Program-made: the position numbers and the translations under genes
From: Micromussa lordhowensis
Taxonomy: Eukaryota; Cnidaria; Anthozoa; Scleractinia; Lobophylliidae
Direction of reading: 5' to 3'
DNA length: 64,000 nt
NCBI GenBank assembly: GCA_964020085.1
Contig: OZ026607.1
Span: 12,551,782 to 12,615,781, forward strand
Shown here: piece by piece, positions 1-11,284 of the stretch
Layout of the letters: every line of letters begins with the position of its first letter
Position numbering within the stretch: position 1 is the first letter of the stretch
Notes under the pieces: model-generated
Told to the model about the DNA's origin: nothing
What the model saw: only the letters and a program-made list of their open reading frames with translations
Databases searched by the model: none

Positions 1-400
1 TCTCCTGTTTTCTTTTATTTTCCGAGACGGCGAATTCTAGGGAATTCAAGAAAACGCATGTTTTCCTACGTTCACCGTTCGGTAAACGTACGGAAATTAT
101 CGTGTGTTCCTGCGTTTTCAGAAGTCCCCTTGTGCTTTCAAATGCGCGAGAATTCAAGTAAACGCTTGTTTTCCAATGTTCACCGTTCGATGAACTTTTG
201 GAAAATATCATGTCTTCCGGGTTCGCAGGAAATTTCTTGTATTTTCGGGGACAGTGAGTTCGGGTGAATTCAAGAAAACGATTGTTTCCTGACGTTCACC
301 GTTAAGTTAATGGCTGGAAAATTGCGCGAATTCGAACGTATTTCCTTGCGTTTTCTTGCATTTCCTGGGACGGAGTATTCGGGTGTTTTTCAGTGCCATC
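1..400. repeat. degenerate ~110-bp tandem repeat, cut by window start
   Basis: A GAATTCAAG-AAAACGC-TGTTTTCC-ACGTTCACCGTT pattern recurs near 41, 150 and 264, a spacing of about 110 bases with many differences. No gene is visible here. It resembles in style the 151-base array at 5.7-6.5 kb (GGAAAAC and ACCGT words). Confidence 0.55.
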
Positions 401-1346
401 GGCCAGCATTGTTCGCTCACTCCCTTTCCCAGTCAGAACAGCAAAAACAAAAGAGATTGCTAATTCTAAAAATATGATTTATTTAATGTATAGCACTGTT
501 TACTATCTACAGATGTACAACTATTCACATAAAATACGAGGGTAATTTCCCATTCTAACAAAAAAAAATTATTACAATACTTTAGTTTAGCAAGAGAGTT
601 GTTTCACTTGACCCTTCAAAGGAATATTATTTAAAAATATCTAAACCGTGTACAGCCAGGATCTATTTGACGGGCGAACAATCACCAACCCAACAAGAAC
701 ATTCAGCCTATCTTACTTAGAAAACAGTGTATGATTTGTCCAGTTAATACCACTCACAATGTACTGCTATTAAAAATAAGATTCTGATAAATGATCTGGA
801 TGGTGGTCACATCATCACATCAATCACTAGCTTAACTAGGCCTGTTACAAACAAATACAATCTTAAATAATGCAATTTGAAGCAATGCTTTGAAATCCCA
901 ACACTTGGTTGCCTTAATCATACTCAATAAAACTGCGTAAATTAAGCATGTCTACAGGAAATGTGTTTTGTTTAAACATGTTTATTGTAAACATGTTTCA
1001 GTACTACTGTGTTGTGAACACAGCACAAGTTGCATGTCTTAATAAGGCAGTAGCCAGCTTCATCAAGTAAGAGGCTTTTTTACAGTGTTAACTTTTCAAC
1101 TAGCAAAAAAGCAAACAATTTGACAGAAAAATTTCATTAAAGTAATAAATGAAGGGTTTTATGCTAAAACCATGTACTGGTATCCAGTTTTGAGACTTCC
1201 ATTAAAATTCTCTTTCTATTTACTCCAATACTGATTTGAATATGCACTACATCTGGTCTGCATGCCAGAAAAGACACAAGTACACATACATGTAATAAAT
1301 CATCATCACATTTGCATAAGACCCTTAAAAAAAATTATACTGCCCC

Positions 1347-4080
1347 TTAATCAGCACGCATGGCCCAAAGCAATTGTTGTGGGACTCCAGTTGTAGTCCT
1401 TTCATTTGAAAGACCAAGTCTCTTGAATGTCATGCCTGCCTTCCAATGCTCATCAAGCAGTCGGAAATACCTGCTTACTTCATCTGTCCTCCAGGTTAAG
1501 AGAGAGGTCTGGTGTCCAAAGCATTGCCCTCTGTGTCAGACTCTCCTACATGCAGGGCCTCATACATTTGACCACTCTTTTCCTCTTCTCTGACCACTTT
1601 CAGTCTTCTATCAAGCTTCTAAAAGGGTTGATAAATTTATTTAGTGACTTTAGTAAATGTTTTATATTCATGCAAATCAGAACTTGATGTTTACTGTATT
1701 ACATACTGTTTACACTCATTCTACAAAATGATTTGTCATGTTTTCTTAAAGTAATCACTTGCTGTCTGGCCAATCAAAACAGGACAAGAAGACTTTTTCC
1801 AGGACTTTCCAGTCCTGGAAAATGCCACAATAAAATTCAAGGTCTCGCCAGGTTTTCCAGGACCCGTACAAACCCTGCAAATAGTGTTCAAAATATTACC
1901 GTGCTACAAGTAGTTTTCTAATAATTAATTTTTTCACTTATTGCTTGAACGTTAAGGGGAATGATCTTTGTTAGACAGTATGATGTTGGTCTTCTAATCA
2001 AGGGAGGGTTACATGTATTTTGGTTTGAATTCTACAATTATATAATATGTAAATAGTTATAACAGTGCTGCCAGATACTTTCCAAACAAGTAGTAGGTGT
2101 GCAACAGAACCGACCAAATCACAAGTATAAACACGTAGTTCCCGGTGTTGTGGTCTGGCCTTGTCTCATGGGTTGGTGCTTTACATAGGGATAACCTCAT
2201 GCATCTTTCCCCCTTGGACAGAGTTGTCCAAGAAAAATGACTATGACTAACAATTGAGCATGTCAGGTTATGTTCTCTTTTTTGGACCTCCTACACTTAC
2301 AGATAAAGTTATCTTCAAGTTGGAAATTGCCACATAATCTTTGACAACTTCCTTCTCAAGATGCCTTTTACAATTTATGTGCTTGTATGTAAATTATTAA
2401 TTGTATTCTGTAATACATGTACCTGCAACATGTGTACCTGTATGTTTCATTCGAAATATATGATGAGCACACCTGCAAATTTTATGGTAGTCCTCTCAAA
2501 CATTTACAAGAGCTTACCCAGAACTCTCCTCTCTGTGCTGGTGGCATCATTTTTAATTTGCTCAACTTCCTGAATTTCTTTCAGTAATGTATTTGCTATT
2601 TGTTGGTTTGGTTCTTCATTCTCCCTATAAAAAGCACAAATATCCCACAAAATTAAATCCATTTACATATTACATGTACAAAAAGGTCTTCTTTAGAAAC
2701 CATCAACTTATACAAGTAGGATTATAGTACTGAGTTTATCATGAGATGAATTTTTGACCATAATTTCTGCCCCAACATGGATGGAATGATAGTCCATTGC
2801 AAGGTACAAGTAACTACAGTACCAGGCCACCATTTTGTCAGCTGGTTTACCTTCTGGTTAACTGGCATCCTGGATGGAGTAAACTTTATTGTCTTAACTA
2901 TAACCTCAAACTGCTCCAATGCTCTAAGCAAGAGACTACTGCACCTCCACATGAGTCAGTGATGCACTTAAGTTAACTTTGGTTTCACCTAATAAGAATG
3001 TCAGCTACAGTACTGTACAAGTGCCTGAAACCTAAAGATTTAAAGGGACTCAGTCATGGTATTTTGAGTTATTTTAAGCATCAACAAAATTACCGTTAAA
3101 TGAAGAAAACCTAAAAATAATACTTTACAAAGATAGAAGATCATCAAAGAGATGATAATAAACCATAAAGGAACACAGATGGTCAAGGATGGAGAAGATT
3201 GACATGGGTTGCAAACAACGATTTTGAAAAGTTTAGCTAAACTTTTCAAAATCATAGACCTGTCCTGCTCAGGGCTGATGGAGTTTCCAGTCAGGCTCAA
3301 TTCCGTCAGTAACTTGCCCAATGGGCAAATGAAGTTTCTTACAAATATTAGGGGAAACTGACACTCAATCGAAACTCGATTGACATCTCAGTTGGGAGTC
3401 AACTAATTTTCTATCATTGCATATGAGTTGGTAGACACTCGGCTGACTATCGACCGAATGCTGATCGAGTGTCAGTCGAGATGTCATTCAAGTGCCAATT
3501 GAGTGTTGACCGAGGATTGATTGGGATGTTGATCGTTTGTCGATTGAGATGTTGTTCTTGGGCTGATTAAGGCTATTGATCGACACTTGACCACAATGCC
3601 TTTAAAACACATGATTTTCATGCCTACAGTTGTGTGAAATATCTTGTTATATTCATGACTGCCGATCATGTTTGAAAGATAGCATGAGAGAAATTTTATT
3701 ATTACTATTATTAGTATTATTATTATTATTATTATTACTGTTATATTATTACTATTATACATGGTTGCATTATAAGTATTTGTGTATGTTGTTATATGAA
3801 AATCTCTCTTCACGAGTTGTCCTGACAAGACAACAGACTGCAATTTAAGTCCTTTGGGTTATAAAAAAGTACTTTACGTTAAGAGCACATTTCTACGTAA
3901 TATCCTTAAAATGATTTGAGGATGCCTATAATTTCAGCAACTTTTAATGATCTTGAATGTATGCTGTAGAAAGTAGATTAAGACATCAAGATCAATTATA
4001 TATCAAGCTTAAATCGCTCACATGAAATTAGGGCTACAGCTACAGCTTACCTGGACATGGTTAGTGTTTTCAGCAGTCAT
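1347..4080 (-). CDS. small three-exon gene, coiled-coil protein of unknown function
   Basis: I do not recognise this gene. Three minus-strand exons join in frame. Exon 1 (4080-4051) starts MTAENTNHVQ and ends CAG before GTAAGC. Exon 2 (2620-2518) encodes a Glu/Gln/Lys-rich helix, likely coiled coil, and ends before GTAAGC. Exon 3 (1483-1347) encodes a DEVSRYFRLL...LLWAMRAD segment ending in TAA. Lengths 30+103+137 give exactly 90 codons (89 residues). Phases match only if exon 2 uses the AG at 2621-2622 and exon 3 the CAG at about 1484-1486. An open frame continues upstream of the chosen ATG, so the start is uncertain. No signal peptide is visible, so it is probably intracellular. A 3' UTR could run to an AATAAA (complement of 479-484). 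Other exons could have been missed. Confidence 0.5.
3355..3560. repeat. degenerate short repeat rich in TGATCGA/TCGATTG words
   Basis: Words such as CTCGATTGACATCTC, GATCGAGTGTCAGTCGAG and TTGATCG recur irregularly over about 200 bases, inside an intron of the small three-exon gene. No coding sense is visible. Confidence 0.4.
3690..3765. repeat. (TTA)n microsatellite
   Basis: An interrupted run of TTA/TAT trinucleotides. It creates the leucine- and tyrosine-rich open frames here, which are not genes. Confidence 0.9.
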
Positions 4081-4139
4081 GATGTCTCTACTCCAGACAG
4101 GTTGCTGAAAGTCATAGTAGCGTGCTGCATAGACCAAAG

Positions 4140-5730
4140 AAGAAGGCTATCCATCTCCTGGTGACTGAAATCGTTCTTTGTGGCACAAGGTCGTATTTAG
4201 TGCCTCGGTACCGGTGAAATCCTTCCAAATGAAAGTCAAGGCGACTCGCTCGATCGATTGCCGCACGCAGTATTCGCTAATTGGAGTTTCCTTCGTCTTA
4301 AGTTTCTTCAAATTCCACTTCTCACCGTTTGTTGAATTACCCAATTAAGAACCCTTGCCTCAAAAACTAAGGTAAGTCCTAGCCGATCGCGACAACGAAT
4401 TCAAAAAGGTAAACCGTCCTCTACGGATCTTCGCACCTTTCAAATGTGGCGGTAAATCGGCAAAATCAAAGAATTTTGGTAAGGTACGTCATGTATGGGT
4501 GCATATTTGGTCTTTCCCTGGCAAAGCCGCTGACACTGATCAATAGCTTATACCAGGAGAAGAGCATATCACCTATGCTTCTGCTTATACACATGGGTTA
4601 TTGACCAAGCTTGTTCAGTCAAGATGGCTGGATATTGGCCAAGTTCTTTTTTCACGTGTTTATGGACCGAGACGGAGTCGATCGAGGTCCATAAACTCGC
4701 AGAAAACTGGAACGAGGTAACGTGCTTTGTGTCCTCCAGGATTCTATGGCGCCGCGATAAGGTATCCAAGACTCAAATACTCTTATTATCGTCAAAATGG
4801 AAGAAAGAGATAATTTCATTTTTCTGCCGCTTGCGATGAACGCCTGAAGAAACGACAGCCGAGAAAAGCAAATGGTCTTGCAATTTTCTGATAGCGAGCT
4901 CAGCGCCCCTAGGCAAAGTCTTCATCGCGGATCGTGGCAAAATTGAGTGAAACGAATTCTCTTGTATACGAAATTTTCCATTTAACAAATTTATTTGCTT
5001 AGTGTCTAGAAATTTCACTGACAACCCGACTGCAAGAAATATTGGTTCGTAAATTTCGTTGAAGGTACTCTATATAATTACGCATGCGCTGATGCTTTCG
5101 GACTAACAGCGGTAACCACAATGATGGAAAACCACTAGTCTGTCCAGATAAATAGACTTTGCAACACGCAAGTATTTCAAGCTAAAGATTGGCCAGAGGC
5201 CTCCTATGAGGGTTCCAAGGTTTGCATCAAATGCGCGGCAGCGTTAAATGGGTTTGGTGTCCCGGTGCAAGTCCTCCCATGCAACTGATCTTAGGGCATT
5301 CCACTCTCAAGCTTTGCGAAATTGGTGAGTCGCGCCACCACGTAGGTCGGTGAGGTCTTAGGAATGGCCCACAGCGGTTTTTTTCGCACTTTACATAAAC
5401 AAGGGCTTCACATTCGATAGCCAGACTGGTATTTTAGCGTTTTGTTATTGCTACTGTTGTTTTCGTCGTTTGTATGTATTTTATTCTCACAATTACAGTT
5501 AGGATTGAAGAAGCGTAAGGGTGCATCATTGATGCCTTTACGCGATCCCTAAAGCATCGTGAAAGATGCGTTATTGATACATTTATATTACGGGATGCTT
5601 ACAGGAGAGTTAAGATGCGCTTAAGTGTAAACACCTGTACGAAATAGAACTATGCATAACGTGAGTCAAGAGAGCTATGGTGAAGATTGGTATAGATTTG
5701 CAAGTGTATATACGTTATGTTTTCCCCATG
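4140..5730. other. upstream flank of the small gene; MITE-like piece, no gene seen
   Basis: This is the 5' flank of the three-exon gene. At about 4590-4660 lies a segment (TTATTGACCAAGCTTGTTCAG followed by TCAAGATGGCTGGATATTGG) that recurs as a hairpin arm at 62.6 kb, so it is a dispersed repeat. The open frames starting MAGYW at both places come from this repeat. Nothing else is recognisable. Confidence 0.45.
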
Positions 5731-5734
5731 ATAA

Positions 5735-6540
5735 CCATAAACCTTAAGATCTGTAAAACCTCCGATTTATATACTGCATTTCCGTCACCAATATACTCGG
5801 TAAAATTGCTGATGAACAAGTTTACCCTGTGTTAACCGTCCGTATTTAGACCCTAAAAGCCTCCGACAAACACTGCATTTATCCGTCGGAAAACAAGGTG
5901 TTTAATAGCACTTTTCTTATGCGGAAAAATTGTTAGTCAACGTCAAGTTTTCCAGATTTAACCATCAACATGTGGACCGGAAAACCTTAATTCCGACAAA
6001 TTCTGCATTACCTCCTAGGGAAAGCTACGGAAAACGCGTAGGAAAACGAGGTGTTCAGTAGAACTTTTCTAATGCAGGAAAATTGCTAGTGAACGTGTAA
6101 TTTTCCTGGTGTTTACCGTCAACGTGCACAGCAGAATAATCCACGACAAACAGTGCATTTACCCGCCCGGCAAAACTACGGTGAACGCGTATGAAAACAA
6201 GGTGTTCAATACACCTTTTCTAAAGCAGGAAAACTGCTAGTGAACTTCAAGTTTACCGGGGGTTAACCGTCAGCATTTAGACTTGGAAAACCTCCGACAA
6301 ACACGGCATTAATCTGCTCGGGAAAACGAAAGAAAACGCAATGGAAAACAAGGTGTTCGCCGGCGTTTGTCGAGAGCAGGAAAACAATGAATTAGCCTCA
6401 TATTTTCCTGGCGTTCACACATGGAAAACACCAAATTAACCGAACGTTTTCCGATATCAGAAAACGGGTGGTTAATACAGGATTTTAATGGTATTCACCG
6501 TTTGGTAAAATTGACGGTGAACAAGGGTTTTCTTGCCGTG
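5735..6540. repeat. ~151-bp tandem minisatellite
   Basis: The phrase GTGTTCA/GTGTTTA followed by a TTTTCT-A-GC-GGAAAA core starts at 5899, 6051, 6202 and 6353, a period of 151-152 bases. Each unit also holds CCGACAAA-A-TGCATT and GGAAAAC words. Units differ by about a quarter of positions, so the array is old. Divergent partial units flank it. Confidence 0.8.
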
Positions 6541-6563
6541 ATCCCCTTGAAGATTTCATATTA

Positions 6564-6591
6564 ATGAATGAATGAATGAATGAATGAATGA
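6564..6591. repeat. (GAAT)n microsatellite
   Basis: About seven GAAT tetranucleotides next to the palindromic block that follows. Confidence 0.9.
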
Positions 6592-6599
6592 TTAGATTC

Positions 6600-6790
6600 A
6601 TGTTACAAAAGGGAACGTGTTCCCTTTTGTAACTTTGTTCCCTAATGTAACCTCCAAAGGGTTACATAAGAGAACATGTTCCCTTTCGTAACAAGTTCAG
6701 TGTTATATTAGGGAACAAGTTACAAAAGGGAACAGAAAATGTTCCCTTTTGTAACTTACCGTTCCTCTTTGTAACCTTTCTCAAGTTCCC
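6600..6790. repeat. palindromic GTTACAAAAGGGAAC repeat cluster
   Basis: GTTACAAAAGGGAAC is followed after two bases by its exact reverse complement (about 6602-6633). Degenerate copies in both orientations fill the next 150 bases. The DNA could form a long hairpin. No coding sense. Confidence 0.85.
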
Positions 6791-6799
6791 CTTTCTAAC

Positions 6800-9600
6800 C
6801 TAGGTGTTATGTTCTCCAACTTGTAAATTTGCTTTTGTTAGTTGCAGTTTTCTTCTTTCTTTCAACTATATGTATGGGAGGGATATAAATTTACGCTGAA
6901 ACTGTTATATTTACACGAACTCGAAGATTACTGTTAGATCTGTTAGTGAAGGACACGCGTGCCTAAAGTTAAAAAGTTAGCAAACTGATTTAAGGTGTTC
7001 TTTTCACTGTCTAAGCTTCGCATTGTGTTATGATTTGCACTGGAACTTGAAAAATAGTTATTGACCAGAGTTGAATTGTTCAGTGAGGTATTTCGTTCTA
7101 AAGAACTTCCACTGCGTTTGCATCAATTACATGTTATAAAGTTTGACATTTTTACTGAGATTAAAGCTCCTACGATCTGTGGAATTTCTTTTTACATTTC
7201 ATTCAACGGATATATAAATCAGCACTTAATAGGGGACCATAACCTACCGAGCTTTTACAAAATCAGAAATATTAAGTTTAACTTTGACGTCTGTCAGCGA
7301 GACGCCAACGTAAACTTCAAGGATTATTTCCTCATAAACTAATCGGGAGATTTTAGCTCAGTTAATTAACGCCCGACACTATTGGTTAGCCTATCAACTG
7401 CTGGAAGATGTGGTGTAATGCACGGCTTAGGCTTCTTCAATTGCTTTATGATATAGATGTTACGCGCGTAAAACAATAAAACACGCTTTTTCTATGTTTT
7501 ATTTAACAAATAAAGAAGCTTAAGCCGTGTATTACACTGTGATAAAACACGACGGGCATTTGAGAACTCGAGGGAAGTGTAGAAAACACGAGCCGCAGGC
7601 ACATGTAATTAAGGAAGGCCACATGTAATTAAGGAAGGCTTCGCTAGGTTTTCTGAGGTAGAGATAGCAGAAATGCTGCTACTCTTAGAGAATTTAACTT
7701 TCGTTTATAATGCAAACTCTCGAGTAGTAAAAGAACTGAAGGCAGCCTGTTAGCTGTTTCCTCTGTAGTTCTTTGTGGCATTTTTTAACTTCAAAGTTAG
7801 TTACTCGATTGCAAAGAAACGTATTTCGTTCATGTTTACGCGACACTCAGTTCCCAGCCATGCAGTTTCAGTTGTGTTTTGATGCCATGACAATTCCACT
7901 GTTTAAGTTACAGTGGTCTTTGTTTTTCCTTAAATTTATTACGCCCAGTTTAAAGATTTTGCGAAAGTCAAGCATTTACTACATTTTTATAATGTAGTGT
8001 TGTTACGGTATAGAAAAGTTTTAGAACTTAAAAAATTGTCCATTTCAACCTTGTGACGAAAAGAACGGCATTTCACTTACGTTGCTTCTTCAGATAAACT
8101 AAATAAACATTTGAGTTTGAAAACAATTCTCTTTCTTTGACCTCATTAGCAATAACCAGAGCGTGGTATATATTAAAACGAAATGCGTGCGCTAAAGATA
8201 AATATTACGCACAGTGACGTCGGCGCGAGAAAGTTGAATAACTCTCAACCCTAAGCAAATAATAATGTTAATTCACATGAGAAGAAAGCTACACCAAAGC
8301 CAAGAACGAAATGTGATATTCGGGGACTTGAGAAATTGCATTTAAATCACGAACATCCTGAAATACTACAGGATACAAATAAATAAATAAAAAAAAAAAC
8401 GGTAAAGAAACAAACATATCAATGACAGAAGTGAGGAAACAACCACATCCGTGACTTCCATATAATCGAGACTTTCCAACAAGCGCTGCATCGACGACAT
8501 AACGATGCGAGATTTAGGGGGTCCGACCTAAACTTAAATTACAACGAAAGTTTTGATTTTTGCAGCAGCTTTTCCAGTACATTCTTCGCGTCGTGGCTTT
8601 AGAATGATGCTCCCAAGCCTAACATCAAATTATTCCGATTTACAATACGTTACCAACTACTGAGAACCTTTATATATTATTGAGTACCTATTTTGCGCTA
8701 GCACAAAAGCCGTTTCACTGACCTGGCAAGCTTTCTTTTCGTTGATATTGTTGACCCGCTTCGCTTTCTCTGTAATTAAATAATATGTCTTTATTTCTTT
8801 GTTTCGTGCTGCCACAGTTCGTACGGACCGTAAAGTTGTTAACGGTCCGTTAAGAAGGGTTTACGGCCCGTAAGTTGCATCCATTAGCGACACTTAGAAT
8901 ATTTTCCGCTGTGCTGGTTACTTGTAGAGGTGTTTGGTCTTTGAAACAAAAGAAGTTAAGCATTGGTTTTTAAATTAAAGGGGCCGCCTTGGTGTAATTC
9001 ACAAGGGATAATGTGTGAAGATTTTGTTCGCTTTGACAACTTGAGAATTAAGACTTTCTTTTGCAGAGAGAATGAACATAATTAGGCGATAAGATTTCCA
9101 TTTTTTTCTTAATCCATTAGGGAAACAATCATGCGTTTTACGAGCTCTACACACGAATGTATATCGTTCTTTCTTCCAGGAGCGTAGGCAAACGAGTGTA
9201 ATTCCTCGCCCTTTTATTCATAGTTCGAAATAATCCTGCTGTCACATCAAAATACATTGTTTATTCATGTACGATCGTAAACAAGTACGCGCCTCACAAA
9301 TCAAGCTTTTTTTAATTTCCCCCAAAATAATCGACTGTGTATCACATAATTCAATTGTATCTCAGTTAAGCCAAGAGGCAAAACAGAAGCCGCTTCGCCA
9401 CACATTCAATTTATCTATTGCTATTCCATGCGCTCCTAAAGAACCAAGTAGTACTAAACCAAGATGAAGTGGAGCCTACATTTATTGAAATGGTCTATAG
9501 CATGCGTAAAACCCAGTTATTCGCAAGATTATGGAAACGGTGTTGGCTTAGCAGGATATAAAATCAAAATCCCAATTCGTACAGCCTGTTACTAAATTGA
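6800..9600. other. no gene recognised; short duplications only
   Basis: A+T-rich sequence with only short scrappy open frames. A 20-base unit ACATGTAATTAAGGAAGGC is duplicated at about 7600-7641. An A-rich tail with AAATAAATAAAT lies at about 8375-8400 and ACGGACCGT-type words at 8820-8880, related to the 9.6-10.4 kb repeats. Confidence 0.5.
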
Positions 9601-9604
9601 AAGA

Positions 9605-10130
9605 AACGTACGCAATTAACTCTGTAAGAAAGTAACAAAACATACGGACTCATCGAAGTCGCGTTCGCACTGACCCATATTTATAGAACGAGGCATACAT
9701 AATGTATATCTTCTTTTTTTCAAAGTGGCGTTCTTACGCAATTAACTCTGTAAGAACGTAACAAAACATATGGACGGACTCATCGATGTGGCGTTCCCAC
9801 TGTCGCATACTTTTAGAACGAGGCATACATATGCCTGTATATCATCTTTACCTTTCGGCTCCCGCACACTCCTTAATGTCTAGTTACTGTTCTTTATGGC
9901 GAACTGAACCGAACGTACGGACCGTTAAACTGAACGGAACATACCCAATTAACTCTGTAAGAACGGAACAAAACATTCGGACTCGCCGAAGTGGCGTTCC
10001 CGCTGTCGCATACTTTTAGAACGAGGCATACATATGTATATCATCTTTACCTTTCGGCTCCCGCACACTCCTTAATGTCTACTTACTGTTCTTTATGGTG
10101 AACTGAACAAAAAGTAAGGACCGTTAACGC
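9605..10130. repeat. longer-period tandem repeat (AATTAACTCTGTAAG unit)
   Basis: AATTAACTCTGTAAG recurs at 9614, 9740 and 9947, followed by shared sequence including GGCGTTCCC-CTGTCGCATA and CCTTTCGGCTCCCGCACAC. Unit length is uneven (126 and 207 bases), so some copies are shortened. The open frames here are repeat artefacts. Confidence 0.75.
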
Positions 10131-10345
10131 TCGGGGTGGCCTGTCCTTAATTAGATGCAAGCCTAGCGAACTGAACGAAACGTACGGACCGTTAACGGTC
10201 AGGGTGCCTTGTCCTTAATTAGATGCAAGCCTGGCGAACTGAACGAAACGTACAGACCGTTAACGGTCAGGGTGCCTTGTCCTTAATTAGATGCAAGCCT
10301 AGCGATCTGAAAGAAACGTGCGGACTGTATGAAAGGTGCTCACGG
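10130..10345. repeat. 68-bp tandem repeat, three copies
   Basis: TCCTTAATTAGATGCAAGCC occurs at 10144, 10212 and 10280, a period of 68 bases. Each copy includes a GTACGGACCGTTAACGGTC near-palindrome. Related palindromic words continue to 10400. Confidence 0.85.
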
Positions 10346-10537
10346 TTCGTAACTGCTTTTACGGTCCGTACGGACCGTACATGTAAAATACGGACCGAAT
10401 CAGTGCGGGTGTATTGGACATGTGTGACTACAGATTAACACAACTTTTGATCATCCAACAAAACATTGTCTTTGTTCATTTGCTGGAAATTATCTCAGTA
10501 CGCAGAAGTGATTGACTTAAGCAGGGCAAGGCAATTT

Positions 10538-10743
10538 CGTTCCCAGATTCCTCGTTCCCCTTGACCAGTGGTCGGAAAACGAGAGCTCTGGGAGCAGCTA
10601 TTTCAGGCATGCGCCATAGATGCAGACTGTGCAATGAAACTGGATGGGCAGAATTCGGCTATTTCCTTTGTTATTTAAAATGGTTGCTCCCAGAGCTCTC
10701 GTTTTCCGATCGCTGGTCAAGGGGAACGAAGACTCTGGGAACG
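10538..10743. mobile_element. MITE / fold-back element with ~58-bp inverted ends
   Basis: The left arm (CGTTCCCAGA...CTCTGGGAGCA, 10538-10599) is nearly the reverse complement of the right arm (10684-10743), with an 85-base unrelated loop. No open frame of its own. A non-autonomous DNA transposon is the simplest reading; superfamily not determined. Confidence 0.7.
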
Positions 10744-11064
10744 AGATTGAGGGCAAGGCTAATCATTTTACACGTGGTTCAGTGCACAGTCGTGTAACTT
10801 ACAATTTCAGTCACGCAACTTGCTTTAGACACGGCAAATTTAGCACCAGCGCTCTTTCCATTTTTTTCTTTTTGGCTTTCTGGGCGTCGACAATGATTTT
10901 CTTGTATTTTGGGGAGCTCAGAACAACCTGTTTATTAGAATAGCTGCCTCACGTGATACTTTTGGATCCAGTTTTCTATAATATTCTCGGCATCTTTTTC
11001 CTGCCCAAATCTTCCCATAATGCAATTGCAATGAAAGACCAATCAAAGCAAAGCTCATCAAGAG

Positions 11065-11284
11065 CAAACAGTGCTTTTTAAACCCCTTTATTAACTTCAA
11101 TTCTACAATTAGTTCTTCCTGCATGTGCTCAGTTACAATTAACCCAAACATCACTAAACTACAACTGAAGCAGTTTTACATGCAAAGAAAAGAAATCTGC
11201 ATTCCATAGCCACCTTCACCGTGTTTGTCCTTATTGACTCACGTTACCAGCAGTGTTGCCAAAGTGGTACTGTGGGTCATTCAG
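11065..11284 (-). other. 3' UTR and poly(A) signal of the repeat-precursor gene
   Basis: Downstream of the stop at 11287-11285 the minus strand runs to an AATAAA at 11092-11087. The flank resembles sequence after the stop of the 62.3-kb paralogue, which has AATAAA at 62191-62186. This shared 3' sequence supports the terminal exon call. Confidence 0.55.
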
